DNA from: Clostridium polyendosporum
GTDB taxonomy: Bacteria; Bacillota; Clostridia; Clostridiales; Clostridiaceae
DNA length: 64,000 nucleotides
Reading direction: 5' to 3'
NCBI RefSeq assembly: GCF_018332455.1
Contig: NZ_BOPZ01000008.1
Span: forward strand, 1-64,000
A model generated the notes under the pieces. That model was given only the letters and a program-made list of their open reading frames with translations, searched no databases and was not told the origin of the DNA. Positions 51,863 to 61,872 of the stretch are shown here, piece by piece. Each line of letters begins with the position of its first letter. Positions within the stretch are counted from its first letter, which is position 1. The position numbers and the translations under genes are program-made.

Positions 51863-52714
51863 ATGGAGAAATTTTGGGAGCGTATATATCGCCCTAATTA
51901 CATTACAGGTTATAATCCTTTTATAATAAAGAATATGAATAAAGCCATTGAAAGAATGGTTGAAGCTATAAACCATAGAGAGAAGATAGTAATATACGGA
52001 AGTTGTGATGTTGATGGGATATGTGGATTAGCATCATTACTATTAATACTTAAATATGTAAATGCCGATGTAGAGTATTACATAGACGAAGGGACGGGCA
52101 TTTCTCATACCCTTGATACTGATGCACTAAAGAATCACGTTCATTTTTTAGGTGCTCAGCTGTTGATAACTATAGGTTGTGGATTAAAATCTCAAGAACA
52201 AGAATATTTATGTAGAGAACTGGGTATAGATTTAATAATTACTGAAAATAAAAAAATGAAGGCAAATAATGGTGCAATTTATATAAACCCAAGTCAACAG
52301 GGGTGTTCATATAGGTATAAAAATCTTTCCTCGTGTGGGGTAGCTTTTAAGTTAATGCAGGCTATAGCAATTTATTATAATATGAAGAGTGTTAATAGGT
52401 ATTTAGATTTAATTATCGTTGGTGCTATGTCTGCTAGAGTAGAAAATACAGGTGAAAATAGAGTGTTGTTAAAAGAAGGATTAAAGTATCTGAAGGAAAC
52501 TAACAATTATGGCCTTAGAGCAATAATGGATTTTTATAACATAAAAGAAGTTAATGAGGATAGTATCCATAAGATGATAGACGTAATTACTCCTACCATA
52601 AGTGCCGTAGGCAAAAAGGATAATGCTAGAATTGTTGTGGAATTACTAACAACCAATGATAAATACCGAGCAGAACAAATAACTAAGTATCTTTATAGTG
52701 AAAGAAATAGGTGA
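51863..52714 (+). CDS. RecJ-like DHH-family protein with lost catalytic motifs (truncated)
   Basis: 283 residues from the ATG at 51863 (GGAGGAG upstream); a full RecJ has 560 or more. Similarity runs from YRPNYITGYNPFIIKNM through motifs I-IV to TGENRVLLKEG, but the ligands are changed: motif I is YGSCDVDGI (first Asp to Ser), motif II Asp is Gly (LITIGCG), DHH is ENK (128-130), motif IV Asp is absent (AMSARVE). The DHHA1 and OB domains are missing; the end KYLYSERNR is where they would begin. It sits at the usual recJ place between secDF and apt. Probably a binding-only protein. Confidence 0.75.
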   Translation: MEKFWERIYRPNYITGYNPFIIKNMNKAIERMVEAINHREKIVIYGSCDVDGICGLASLLLILKYVNADVEYYIDEGTGISHTLDTDALKNHVHFLGAQLLITIGCGLKSQEQEYLCRELGIDLIITENKKMKANNGAIYINPSQQGCSYRYKNLSSCGVAFKLMQAIAIYYNMKSVNRYLDLIIVGAMSARVENTGENRVLLKEGLKYLKETNNYGLRAIMDFYNIKEVNEDSIHKMIDVITPTISAVGKKDNARIVVELLTTNDKYRAEQITKYLYSERNR

Positions 52715-52756
52715 TACTTACATATATTAAATAAATTATATGCAGGAGGTATAAAT

Positions 52757-53275
52757 ATGGATCTTAAGCAAACAATTAGAACAATTGAAGGATTCCCAAA
52801 AGAAGGAATTAGCTTTAAAGATATTACTACACTTATTGGTAACGGTGAAGCTCTTAAGTACTCAGTTGATGAATTTGTTAATTACTTAAAGGATAAAAAG
52901 ATCGATGTAGTGGTTGGACCAGAGGCAAGAGGTTTTATTTTTGGTGTACCAGTAGCATATGCTTTAGGTGTTGGATTTGTTCCAGTTAGAAAAAAAGGAA
53001 AGCTTCCAGCAGATACAGTAGCTGTTGAGTACGATTTAGAATATGGAAAAGATTGTTTAGAAATTCACAAGGATGCTATAAAACCAGGTCAAAGAGTAGC
53101 AATAATTGATGATCTACTAGCTACTGGTGGAACAATTGGTGCAGTTGCTAAACTTGTAGAACAAGTTGGTGGAGAAGTAGCTTCTTTATTATTTACAATC
53201 GAATTAACTGAATTAAATGGAAGAGAAAAGTTAAATAAATATGATATTATGTCATTAATTGAATACGATATATAA
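52757..53275 (+). CDS. apt: Adenine phosphoribosyltransferase
   Basis: 172 residues: the adenine-binding [17 protein letters not shown] segment and the PRPP motif [16 protein letters not shown]. It salvages adenine to AMP. GCAGGAGG site before the ATG. Follows the recJ-like gene by 42 bases and precedes relA, as in most Firmicutes. Confidence 0.97.
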   Translation: MDLKQTIRTIEGFPKEGISFKDITTLIGNGEALKYSVDEFVNYLKDKKIDVVVGPEARGFIFGVPVAYALGVGFVPVRKKGKLPADTVAVEYDLEYGKDCLEIHKDAIKPGQRVAIIDDLLATGGTIGAVAKLVEQVGGEVASLLFTIELTELNGREKLNKYDIMSLIEYDI

Positions 53276-53317
53276 TTTATTGAAAAAATATATATTATAT
53301 AATATAATATTGGATAT

Positions 53318-53341
53318 ATGGCTGGTTATATAACCAGCCAT
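53318..53341. other. Palindrome between apt and relA
   Basis: ATGGCTGGTTATATAACCAGCCAT, a perfect 24-base palindrome with no T run. It may be a processing stem or protein site rather than a terminator. Confidence 0.5.
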
Positions 53342-53389
53342 TGACTTTAAAGAGAATATTATCAATTAGAAATGGGGAGAGTAATCCAG

Positions 53390-55573
53390 ATGCTTAAAGA
53401 CTTAATTGAAAAAATTAAAGTTAATGGAAATAATGTAGATATAAGCTTGGTTGAAAAAGCATATAATCTTGCTTCAAATGCTCATAAAGATCAAAAGAGA
53501 GAATCTGGGGAACCTTATATTATTCATCCAGTAAGCGTAGCTATGTTATTAGCTGAGATGGGAATGGATACAAATTCCATAGTAGCTGGATTACTCCATG
53601 ATGTTATAGAAGATACGAATTATACTTATCATGATATTAAGACATTATTTAATGTAGAAGTTGCAGATTTAGTTGAAGGTGTTACTAAACTTGGAAAGAT
53701 AAAGTACAAGACTAAGGAAGAGCAACAGGCCGATAATGTAAGAAAAATGCTTTTAGCAATGGCTAAAGATATTAGAGTAATAATCATAAAGTTAGCAGAT
53801 AGACTTCACAATATGAGAACTCTTAAATTTATGCCTGTGGAGAAGCAAAAGGAGAAAGGTAAGGAAACGTTAGATATATACGCTCCTTTAGCTCATAGAT
53901 TAGGTATATCTAAGATTAAGTGGGAATTAGAGGATTTAGCATTCCGTTATCTTCACCAAGAGGAATATTATGATTTAGTAAAACAAATTGCAGAAAAAAG
54001 AGTAGAGCGAGAAAAGTATATATCAGAAATAATTGTTGATTTAAAAAGTAATCTTGAAAACGCTGGCATAGATAGTGACATAGAGGGTAGACCAAAACAT
54101 TTTTATAGTATATATAGCAAGATGATTAACAAAAATAAAAACATTGAGCAGATTTTCGATCTTACTGCTATAAGAATACTTGTGAACTCAGTTAAAGATT
54201 GCTATGCATCTTTAGGAATTGTTCATACTATCTATAAGCCTATCCCTGGAAGATTTAAGGATTATATAGCAATGCCAAAACCTAACATGTATCAATCTCT
54301 CCATACAACTGTAATAGGTCCACAAGGAAAAACTTTCGAAATTCAAATAAGAACCTTTGAAATGCATAAAACTGCTGAGTATGGTATTGCAGCTCATTGG
54401 AAGTATAAAGACGGTGGTTCCGAAGGTGGTAAAGAAAACAGTTTTGAAACAAAACTTTCATGGTTAAGAGATATGCTTGAGTGGCAAAAGGAAACTTCTG
54501 ATGCTGAAGAATTTATAGAAGGTTTTAAGGTAGATTTATTTTCAGATGAAATATTTGTATTTACGCCAAAGGGTGTGGTTATAAATCTTCCTATGGAAGC
54601 TACGCCAATAGACTTTGCATATAAGATACATACTGACGTAGGGAATAAGTGCATCGGTGCAAAGGTAAATGGTAAAATGGTTCCATTAGATTGCAAACTT
54701 AAAACTGGAGAGATTGTTGAAATATTAACATCATCTGTAGCGAAGGGTCCTAATATTGATTGGTTAAATATTGCAAAGAGTAACCAGGCTAAGAGTAAGA
54801 TAAAACAGTGGTTTAAAAGAGCGAAAAGGGAAGAAAATGCTGATAAAGGTAAAGATTTAATTGAAAGAGAAGCTAAGAAACAGCTTGTTAATTTTACTGA
54901 CCTTCTAAAAGGTGAGGGATATGAAAAACTTCTTAAACGATATAATTTCCATAATATTGATGATATCTATGCTTCAGTTGGAATTGGTATGATCTCAGCT
55001 TCAGTAATAATTTCTAAGTTAAAAGAATACTGTTTATCAGAAAAGCAGCCTTTAACTCAAGAACAAATAAATAAAAATATTGAAGAACATATTTCAAAAG
55101 GTGAAAAAATACATAAAAAGCAAAGTAATTATGGCGTGACAGTAAAGGGATTAAACAATATTATGGTCAGATTTGCCAAGTGTTGCAATCCTGTTCCTGG
55201 GGATGAAATAGTAGGATATATAACAAGAGGAAGAGGGGTTTCTGTTCATAGAAAAGATTGTAGTAATTTAAAGGCAATTATGCAAGAAGGTGTTGCTAAG
55301 ATAGTAGAAGTCACCTGGGGTGAAGCTAAGGGTGCGTATATTGCTGAAGTACAACTTAGGGCAGAAGATAGAATGGGACTTCTAGCAGATACTATGGCTA
55401 TAATAACTGAGTGTAAACTTTACCTAAATTCAGTAAATGCACATCCTACTAAGGGCAATCAAGCTTTAATAAATATAAAGGTAAAGATAGATAATATAGA
55501 ACAGCTTAATGAACTTATGAGAAAGTTAAGAAGACTTAGAGGTGTATCTGACGTATATAGAGTAAATAGTTAA
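53390..55573 (+). CDS. relA: Bifunctional (p)ppGpp synthetase / hydrolase
   Basis: 727 residues from the ATG at 53390, ten bases after GGGGAG; an ATG at 53372 lies upstream of that site. Domains: HD hydrolase (H70-D71, LLHDVIEDT), synthetase (about 230-350, KDYIAMPKPNMYQSLHTTV), TGS (about 385-450), the zinc/conserved Cys segment RFAKCCNPVPGDEIVGY (about 595-611) and ACT (about 650-727). It makes and degrades the alarmone in amino-acid starvation. Followed by dtd. Confidence 0.97.
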   Translation: MLKDLIEKIKVNGNNVDISLVEKAYNLASNAHKDQKRESGEPYIIHPVSVAMLLAEMGMDTNSIVAGLLHDVIEDTNYTYHDIKTLFNVEVADLVEGVTKLGKIKYKTKEEQQADNVRKMLLAMAKDIRVIIIKLADRLHNMRTLKFMPVEKQKEKGKETLDIYAPLAHRLGISKIKWELEDLAFRYLHQEEYYDLVKQIAEKRVEREKYISEIIVDLKSNLENAGIDSDIEGRPKHFYSIYSKMINKNKNIEQIFDLTAIRILVNSVKDCYASLGIVHTIYKPIPGRFKDYIAMPKPNMYQSLHTTVIGPQGKTFEIQIRTFEMHKTAEYGIAAHWKYKDGGSEGGKENSFETKLSWLRDMLEWQKETSDAEEFIEGFKVDLFSDEIFVFTPKGVVINLPMEATPIDFAYKIHTDVGNKCIGAKVNGKMVPLDCKLKTGEIVEILTSSVAKGPNIDWLNIAKSNQAKSKIKQWFKRAKREENADKGKDLIEREAKKQLVNFTDLLKGEGYEKLLKRYNFHNIDDIYASVGIGMISASVIISKLKEYCLSEKQPLTQEQINKNIEEHISKGEKIHKKQSNYGVTVKGLNNIMVRFAKCCNPVPGDEIVGYITRGRGVSVHRKDCSNLKAIMQEGVAKIVEVTWGEAKGAYIAEVQLRAEDRMGLLADTMAIITECKLYLNSVNAHPTKGNQALINIKVKIDNIEQLNELMRKLRRLRGVSDVYRVNS

Positions 55574-55606
55574 GTTATAAGTTCAGTTATGAGGTTGTAT
55601 ATGTAT
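55573..55606 (+). repeat. Half family A element between relA and dtd
   Basis: GTTCAGTTATGAGGTTGTAT matches one end of family A (as at 45941-45951); the remainder of the element is missing. Confidence 0.5.
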
Positions 55607-55637
55607 ATTTACAATTTTTATAAGAGGATGTGTATAG

Positions 55638-56087
55638 ATGAGAGCTGTAGTACAAAGGGTAAAAAGATCTTCAGTTAGAGTTAATGGAGAAGTAGTTGGA
55701 AAGATTGAAAAAGGATTTAATGTACTTCTTGGAATTTCTAAGGAAGATACTTTAGAAGACTTAAAGTATATTAAGGATAAAATTATAAACTTGAGAGTAT
55801 TTGAAGATGAAAGTGGTAAAATGAATCTATCTTTACAAGATGTAAAAGGAGAACTTCTCTTAATTTCCCAGTTTACGCTTTATGGTGATTGTAGAAAAGG
55901 AAGAAGGCCTAGCTTTATGGATGCTCTTGGTGGAGAGGAAGCAGAAGATCTTTATATAGAGTTTGTAAATATGTGTAAAGAAGAGAATATCAATATTGAA
56001 ACTGGAATTTTTGGTGCGGATATGGAAGTAGAAATTATCAATGATGGACCAGTAACGTTGCTGCTTGAAAGCAAAAGAACTTTTTAA
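55638..56087 (+). CDS. dtd: D-aminoacyl-tRNA deacylase
   Basis: 149 residues beginning [20 protein letters not shown], with the catalytic [17 protein letters not shown] and the cross-subunit GPVTL loop. It removes D-amino acids from tRNA. AGAGGATG-type site before the ATG. In the canonical place after relA; next is a 145-base gap with tandem hairpins. Confidence 0.96.
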   Translation: MRAVVQRVKRSSVRVNGEVVGKIEKGFNVLLGISKEDTLEDLKYIKDKIINLRVFEDESGKMNLSLQDVKGELLLISQFTLYGDCRKGRRPSFMDALGGEEAEDLYIEFVNMCKEENINIETGIFGADMEVEIINDGPVTLLLESKRTF

Positions 56088-56090
56088 GGG

Positions 56091-56232
56091 ACGTGGTAAT
56101 TATTAATTACCACGTGCAGAATAAGGAGTGTAAAGAGGGCGACAATTAATAATTGTCGGTGCTAATAAGGAATATAAGGAGCGCGACAATTGATAATTGT
56201 CGTGTGCTAATAAGGAATACAAGGAGGAGCCT
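56091..56232 (+). repeat. Three tandem hairpin units upstream of the metallo-beta-lactamase-fold gene
   Basis: Palindromes at 56091-56115 (ACGTGGTAATTA-T-TAATTACCACGT), 56140-56158 (CGACAATTA-A-TAATTGTCG) and 56184-56202 (CGACAATTG-A-TAATTGTCG), each followed by AATAAGGAR-type text and GGAG; period about 44-46. The last GGAGGAG is the ribosome site of the next gene. No other palindrome set in the window looks like this. Confidence 0.8.
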
Positions 56233-56847
56233 ATGGTTATTAAAATTATACCAGCTGGAATTTATGGAGCAAACTGCTATGTGTTGATGGATGAGGATAG
56301 TAAGGAAGCTGTGATTTTAGATCCAGGTGGAGATAGTGATATTATAATAAAAAATATTGAAACTTTAGGTGGTAAACCTAAGTATATACTTTTAACTCAC
56401 GGACATGTTGATCATGTGGATGGTGTAATGGATATTAAAGATAAGTATAATATTCCTTATTATATAAATAAGGAAGATGAAACATTTATAGAAAAAGGTA
56501 CTTATATATATGGAAGACTTCCAAAAGCTGATGGATACCTGAAAGAAGGAGACACACTAACTTTTGGCAAGGAAAAGATACAGTGTATCCATACTCCAGG
56601 TCATACCCCAGGAGGAATGTGCTTTTTAATAGGGGATAAGGTATTTACAGGAGATACTTTATTTCAAGAATCTATTGGAAGAACGGATTTCGAAGGTGGA
56701 AATTACAATGAGATTATTTCAAGTATTAATAACAGGCTGATTCCTTTAGGGGATAAAGTAGAAGTTTATCCAGGACATGGACCAAAGACAAGTATTTTAC
56801 AAGAGAGAACAAGGAATCCTTTTTTAAATAACTCTTTTTTACTATAG
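56233..56847 (+). CDS. Metallo-beta-lactamase-fold hydrolase (glyoxalase II-like)
   Basis: 204 residues from the ATG at 56233, with AAGGAGGAG just upstream; a GTG at 56197 lies in the repeat region. Motifs: THGHVDHVDG (HxHxDH), HTPGHTPGG, FTGDTLF and a final PGHGP. Such proteins hydrolyse thioesters such as S-lactoylglutathione-type conjugates or have other roles; the substrate is not set. Ten bases before hemZ. Confidence 0.88.
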   Translation: MVIKIIPAGIYGANCYVLMDEDSKEAVILDPGGDSDIIIKNIETLGGKPKYILLTHGHVDHVDGVMDIKDKYNIPYYINKEDETFIEKGTYIYGRLPKADGYLKEGDTLTFGKEKIQCIHTPGHTPGGMCFLIGDKVFTGDTLFQESIGRTDFEGGNYNEIISSINNRLIPLGDKVEVYPGHGPKTSILQERTRNPFLNNSFLL

Positions 56848-56857
56848 AGGAGAAATT

Positions 56858-58291
56858 ATGGAGATAAAAGTATCTTTAAATAATGAAAAATTTAGATATG
56901 ATATATATCAAATGTTCAATATATTCTTCACTTTCCATGACATTTCTTTTGTCAAGGAAGGGGAAGATTTTTCTGTTGTTATAGAAGATAACCAAGTTTA
57001 TTTAAAATACAAAACAAGCAGCTATACTGAATCTTTAGATAATGAAGGAACAAAAGAACAAATAAAGAGATTTATATTTAAAGTTCTTTCTGATATCACA
57101 GGCGATAAATATCCTTGGGGAACAATGGTGGGTATAAGACCAAGTAAAATAGCGTTTAATCTACTGGAAAAAGATAAAAATGAACAAGAAATAGTAGATT
57201 ATTATAAGAAAAATTATCTTGCTTCTGAAGAAAAAGCTCGTCTGTGTTTAGAAGTTGCAAGATATGAACAGAAACTTGTAAATAGAGAAGAGAAAAATAT
57301 AAGTATATACATTGGCATGCCTTTTTGTCCTACAAGATGCTTATATTGCTCCTTTGCATCAAATCCAATCTCAGGTTGCAAGAGTTTAGTAGATCCATAT
57401 TTGAATGCGTTATCTTTTGAAATTAAGAAGATAAAGGAGTACATAAGTCAAAAAGGATTAAATATAGAGACAGTATATTTTGGTGGCGGAACACCAACTG
57501 CTGTAGATAACGAGCAGTTTGAAATCCTTATGGAGCAAATTTATGAAGGTTTCATTAAGGAAAGAGGAGTGAAGGAATTCACTGTGGAGTGTGGAAGGCC
57601 TGATAGTATTACTAAAAAGAAGTTAGAGGCCATGAAGAGATTTCAAGTGACAAGAATAAGTATAAATCCTCAGACAATGAATGATGATACTTTAAAAGGT
57701 ATAGGACGTAACCATTCAGTTGAAGATGTTATAGAAAAATTTAGTTTGGCAAGAGAACTTGGATTTGATAACATAAACATGGATATCATAGTAGGATTAC
57801 CAAATGAAGGATTAAATTACATAAGAAAAACCTGTGATAACATATTTAAACTTAATCCAGAAAGTCTTACTGTACATGGAATGTCTATAAAAAGAGCCTC
57901 AAAACTTCATGAAAATCTTGTTTTAAAACAGGAAGTATCAATTCCTTTACAAAAGGAATTAAATGAAATGTATGAAGAAACAAAGAACTTAGCAGAACAG
58001 TTAGATATGCATCCATACTATATGTATCGTCAAAAGAACATGGTAGGCAATATGGAAAATGTAGGCTATTCAAAAGAGGGAAAGGAATGTGTATACAACA
58101 TTCAAATGATAGAAGATAAGCAGACAATAATAGCCTTAGGTGCAGATGCAGTTTCTAAGGTAGTTTTTCTAGAGGAAAATAGAATAGAACGTTTTGGAAA
58201 TGTTAAAGATGTAAAAGAGTATGTAAATAGAGTAGAAGAAATGGTAGAAGGAAAAATTACTCTTCTTAACACTCTTTATAATAAATATTGA
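56858..58291 (+). CDS. hemZ: Coproporphyrinogen dehydrogenase-like radical SAM protein HemZ
   Basis: 477 residues. A non-SAM N-terminal region (about 1-145), then radical SAM at GMPFCPTRCLYCSFAS (CxxxCxxC), YFGGGTPTAV and the tail typical of the HemZ group. HemZ is related to anaerobic HemN but many clostridia lack a complete heme pathway, and the exact activity is not settled. Overlaps no gene; AGAGGAGA site before the ATG. Confidence 0.9.
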   Translation: MEIKVSLNNEKFRYDIYQMFNIFFTFHDISFVKEGEDFSVVIEDNQVYLKYKTSSYTESLDNEGTKEQIKRFIFKVLSDITGDKYPWGTMVGIRPSKIAFNLLEKDKNEQEIVDYYKKNYLASEEKARLCLEVARYEQKLVNREEKNISIYIGMPFCPTRCLYCSFASNPISGCKSLVDPYLNALSFEIKKIKEYISQKGLNIETVYFGGGTPTAVDNEQFEILMEQIYEGFIKERGVKEFTVECGRPDSITKKKLEAMKRFQVTRISINPQTMNDDTLKGIGRNHSVEDVIEKFSLARELGFDNINMDIIVGLPNEGLNYIRKTCDNIFKLNPESLTVHGMSIKRASKLHENLVLKQEVSIPLQKELNEMYEETKNLAEQLDMHPYYMYRQKNMVGNMENVGYSKEGKECVYNIQMIEDKQTIIALGADAVSKVVFLEENRIERFGNVKDVKEYVNRVEEMVEGKITLLNTLYNKY

Positions 58292-58342
58292 AGTTTATAA
58301 TTAAATTTATGAGTTTAGGAAAGCCATTGAAAGCCAGGCTAT

Positions 58343-58412
58343 TTGTTACCATTTCACAAAGTGTGATCTGGTTAAGAGTTAATATTCTTGATGCCTGTTA
58401 ATTTTTATTTTC
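58343..58412 (+). repeat. Family B intergenic repeat
   Basis: Family B copy after hemZ: GTTACCATTTCACAAAGTG, TGATCTGGTTAAGAG and TTGATGCCTGTTAATTTT. Its second hairpin with the T-rich end could serve as the hemZ terminator. Confidence 0.7.
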
Positions 58413-58465
58413 TAAAACTCATTAAAGATTGAATTTATATATGATAAGTAATAGGAGGGATTAGT

Positions 58466-59719
58466 ATGGCATTGATGCAAGCGCCAAAGGGTACAAAGGA
58501 TATGCTTCCAAGTGAGGCTTATAAGTGGCATTTTATAGAGAGTAAATTTAGAAAACTTTCAGAAGAGTATGGAATAAGAGAAATAAGAACTCCAATGTTT
58601 GAGCATACAGAACTTTTTATAAGAGGAGTTGGAGAAACAACCGATGTTGTTCAAAAAGAAATGTATACATTCGAGGATAAAGGGGGTAGAAGTGTTACCT
58701 TAAAGCCAGAAGGAACTGCACCAGCAGTAAGAGCTTTTATAGAAAGCAGTATGTATGCTGATGCTCAGCCAACAAAGCTTTACTATTTTACGCCTGCTTT
58801 TAGGTATGAAAATGTTCAGAAAGGAAGATTAAGACAATTTCATCAATTTGGAATTGAAGTATTTGGCTCAAAGGAAGCATCAATAGATGGAGAAATAATA
58901 TCATTAGCAATGAGAGCACTTGAAGAATTTGGGCTAAATAATCTATCTCTAAATATTAACAGTTTAGGGTGCCCTAAGTGCAGAAGTAATTTTAATGAAG
59001 CTTTAAAGGAATACTTAAAACAAAATTATGAAGATATATGTCCAACTTGTAAGTCAAGATTTGATAGAAATCCAATGAGAATTCTAGATTGTAAAGAGAA
59101 AAAGTGTAACGATATTACAGCAAAAGCTCCGGTTATTTTAGATTATATCTGTGAAGAGTGTAGTACACATTTTGATGAATTAAAGACATATCTTAATGTG
59201 CTTAATATAAAATATAATGTGGATCCATATATAGTAAGAGGCCTTGATTACTATACTAAAACAGTTTTTGAAATTATTCATGATGGACTTACTGTTTGTG
59301 GTGGAGGAAGGTATGATAAGTTAATTGAACAAATAGGAGGACCTGATATGCCAGCTTTTGGGTTTGGCTTAGGATTAGAAAGACTTCTTATGATTATAGA
59401 AAACCAAGGAGTTACAATTCCAGAACCTGCATTAGTTGACTTATTCATAGGATCAATAGGGGCAAACGCTCATGTAAATTCATTTAAGTTTATTGGTGAT
59501 TTAAGAAAAAAAGGTATAAAATGTGAATGTGATCACATGAAGAAAAGTGTTAAAGCTCAAATGAAGTATGCAAATAAAATAGGTTCAAGATTTACTATGA
59601 TCTTAGGAGAAGATGAACTTAATAATAAGATTGCAAGACTTAAGAGAATGAGCGATGGGGAACAGTTTGAAGTAAACTTAGATAATTTAGAGCAAATAAT
59701 AAATATAATAAATCAGTAG
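58466..59719 (+). CDS. hisS: Histidyl-tRNA synthetase
   Basis: 417 residues: motif 1 [21 protein letters not shown], motif 2 [18 protein letters not shown], the His-binding [13 protein letters not shown], motif 3 [10 protein letters not shown], and a C-terminal anticodon domain. Class II synthetase charging tRNA-His. AGGAGG site before the ATG. No T-box leader is seen. Sixteen bases before aspS. Confidence 0.97.
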   Translation: MALMQAPKGTKDMLPSEAYKWHFIESKFRKLSEEYGIREIRTPMFEHTELFIRGVGETTDVVQKEMYTFEDKGGRSVTLKPEGTAPAVRAFIESSMYADAQPTKLYYFTPAFRYENVQKGRLRQFHQFGIEVFGSKEASIDGEIISLAMRALEEFGLNNLSLNINSLGCPKCRSNFNEALKEYLKQNYEDICPTCKSRFDRNPMRILDCKEKKCNDITAKAPVILDYICEECSTHFDELKTYLNVLNIKYNVDPYIVRGLDYYTKTVFEIIHDGLTVCGGGRYDKLIEQIGGPDMPAFGFGLGLERLLMIIENQGVTIPEPALVDLFIGSIGANAHVNSFKFIGDLRKKGIKCECDHMKKSVKAQMKYANKIGSRFTMILGEDELNNKIARLKRMSDGEQFEVNLDNLEQIINIINQ

Positions 59720-59734
59720 TTAGGAGGAAAAATA

Positions 59735-61519
59735 ATGGGTGAGGCACTACAAGGATTAAAGCGTACTAAAATGTGCGGTGAGCTTAGAGAAGAACATATA
59801 GGACAGATTATTACTGTGATGGGATGGGTTCAAAGAAAGAGAAATCTAGGAGGACTTGAGTTTGTAGATTTAAGAGATAGAACTGGTATCCTTCAGGTGG
59901 TTTTTGGTGACGAAATAAATAGTGAGGCATTCCAAAAGGCTGATACGATAAGATCAGAGTATTGTATAGCAGTTACAGGTGAGATTGTTAGAAGAGAATC
60001 TCCTAACTCAAATATGTCAACAGGTATGGTGGAGCTTAAGGCAAATACTTTAAAGATTTTTTCAGAATCAGAAACACCTCCAATATACATAAAAGAAAAT
60101 CTAGATGCAGCTGAAAATATAAGATTAAAATACAGGTATTTAGATCTTAGAAGACCAGATATGCAAAAAATCTATATGATTAGACACAAGGCTGCTAAGG
60201 CTATAAGAGATTATTTAGATAAGAATGGATTCCTTGAAGTAGAAACACCAATGCTTACAAAATCTACTCCAGAGGGTGCTAGAGATTACATTGTTCCATC
60301 AAGAAATTATCCAGGAATGTTTTATGCACTTCCTCAATCACCACAGTTACTTAAGCAGCTTTTAATGGTATCTGGATTTGATAGATACTTTCAGATTGTT
60401 AAGTGTTTTAGAGATGAAGACTTAAGAGCCAATAGACAGCCAGAATTTACTCAGGTGGATCTTGAAATGAGCTTCGTTGAAGCAGATGATGTTATAGCCT
60501 TAAATGAAGGTTTAATAGCTCACGTATTTAAAGAAGTCTTAGGAGTAGAAGTAAAGCTTCCTATAAAGAGAATGCCATTTAAAGAGGCTATGGAAAAGTA
60601 CGGTTCAGATAAGCCAGACTTAAGATTTGGAATGGAAATCACTGATTTAACTGAAGTAGTTAAGACCTCTGATTTTAAGGTTTTTGCTGATGCTATAGGA
60701 AATAGTGGATCAGTAAGAGCTCTATGTCTAAAAGGTGGTGCTTCTCTTGGAAGAAAGGATATAGATAGGCTTGGAGAGTTTGTTAAGACCTTTAAAGCAA
60801 AAGGACTTGCTTGGATTCAACTTAAAGAAGGTGAAGTTAAATCACCAATAGCAAAGTTCTTAAAGGAAGAAGAACTTCAAGGTATAATAAATACAATGAA
60901 TGCTGAAACTGGTGATTTAATTCTTATCGTTGCAGATAAGAACAGCGTTGTATTCCAAAGTTTAGGACAGCTGAGATTAGATCTTGCAAAGAAGTTTGAG
61001 CTAATAAAGGATAAAAATGAGTTTAATTTTACATGGATAACTGAATTCCCACTTCTTGAATATGATGAAGAAGAAGGAAGATACTTTGCTGCTCATCATC
61101 CATTTACTATGCCAATGGATGAGGATATTCAGTATTTAGATAGTGATCCAGGTAGAGTTAGAGCAAAAGCTTACGACTTAGTTCTTAATGGAGAAGAATT
61201 AGGCGGAGGATCAATAAGAATTCATGATACTAAACTTCAAGAAAAGATGCTTGAGGTTCTTGGATTTACTCAAGAATCAGCTTGGGAAAGCTTTGGATTC
61301 TTATTAGAAGCCTTCAAGTTTGGTCCACCACCACACGGAGGATTAGCTTTTGGACTTGATAGAATGATAATGTTCCTTGCTGGAACAGATAACATAAAGG
61401 ACGTTATTGCATTTCCTAAAAATCAAAATGCATTCTGTTATTTAACACAAGCTCCAAATGTAGTAGATGAAAAACAACTTGATGACCTTAGAATTGGAGT
61501 AATAAAGAAAGAAGATTAA
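59735..61519 (+). CDS. aspS: Aspartyl-tRNA synthetase
   Basis: 594 residues, bacterial type: OB anticodon domain (GWVQRKRNLGGLEFVDLRD), motif 2 FRDEDLRANRQPEFTQVD, the inserted GAD-type domain in the middle and motif 3 GLAFGLDRMIMFLAG. Charges tRNA-Asp. AGGAGG site before the ATG. Last of the backbone operon; a terminator and repeat follow. Confidence 0.97.
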   Translation: MGEALQGLKRTKMCGELREEHIGQIITVMGWVQRKRNLGGLEFVDLRDRTGILQVVFGDEINSEAFQKADTIRSEYCIAVTGEIVRRESPNSNMSTGMVELKANTLKIFSESETPPIYIKENLDAAENIRLKYRYLDLRRPDMQKIYMIRHKAAKAIRDYLDKNGFLEVETPMLTKSTPEGARDYIVPSRNYPGMFYALPQSPQLLKQLLMVSGFDRYFQIVKCFRDEDLRANRQPEFTQVDLEMSFVEADDVIALNEGLIAHVFKEVLGVEVKLPIKRMPFKEAMEKYGSDKPDLRFGMEITDLTEVVKTSDFKVFADAIGNSGSVRALCLKGGASLGRKDIDRLGEFVKTFKAKGLAWIQLKEGEVKSPIAKFLKEEELQGIINTMNAETGDLILIVADKNSVVFQSLGQLRLDLAKKFELIKDKNEFNFTWITEFPLLEYDEEEGRYFAAHHPFTMPMDEDIQYLDSDPGRVRAKAYDLVLNGEELGGGSIRIHDTKLQEKMLEVLGFTQESAWESFGFLLEAFKFGPPPHGGLAFGLDRMIMFLAGTDNIKDVIAFPKNQNAFCYLTQAPNVVDEKQLDDLRIGVIKKED

Positions 61520-61526
61520 TATAAAC

Positions 61527-61562
61527 TCAGATGTAGAGAACAATGTTCTTTACATCTGGTTT
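61527..61562 (+). terminator. Terminator after aspS
   Basis: CAGATGTAGAGAAC AAT GTTCTTTACATCTG with one mismatch, then GTTTG; T tail short, backed by the next element's T run. Confidence 0.72.
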
Positions 61563-61632
61563 GCTATTATTTCACGAAGTGAAATCTATCTAAAACTGAG
61601 CATTCACCAAGATTGCTCAGTTTTGTTTCTTT
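61561..61632 (+). repeat. Family B intergenic repeat
   Basis: ATTTCACGAAGTGAAATC, CTAAAACTGAGCATTCACC and TTGCTCAGTTTTG; the second hairpin (AAAACTGAGCA / TGCTCAGTTTT) followed by T is well formed and may add termination. The remaining DNA to 61872 is AT-rich with no recognisable feature other than the next gene's ribosome site. Confidence 0.75.
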
Positions 61633-61872
61633 GTATTTAAAGATAAACCAATATAATCTTCAAAAGATAGGAAATAAATACAGCATTTTTTGCAAACTTG
61701 GAATTTGAGAATTTATAAAAACATTTCTAGGTATTGAAATATAATAAAAGTATAAAATATAAATAAAAACCATTAGACATTTATCTAGAGTATTGAATAA
61801 TCTTGATTTGTGCAATATGCAATGTTAAAATCAATACAGGGTATGGGTATATTGTGTTTAGGAGATGATTCT

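Noticed and set aside
56091-56232. CRISPR-like array
   Set aside because: Only three units, each with a short palindrome and almost no spacer variety, and no cas genes in the window.
58292-58465. T-box leader before hisS-aspS
   Set aside because: No T-box core (AGGGTGGNACCGCG) or specifier structure is seen; the gap holds a family B repeat.
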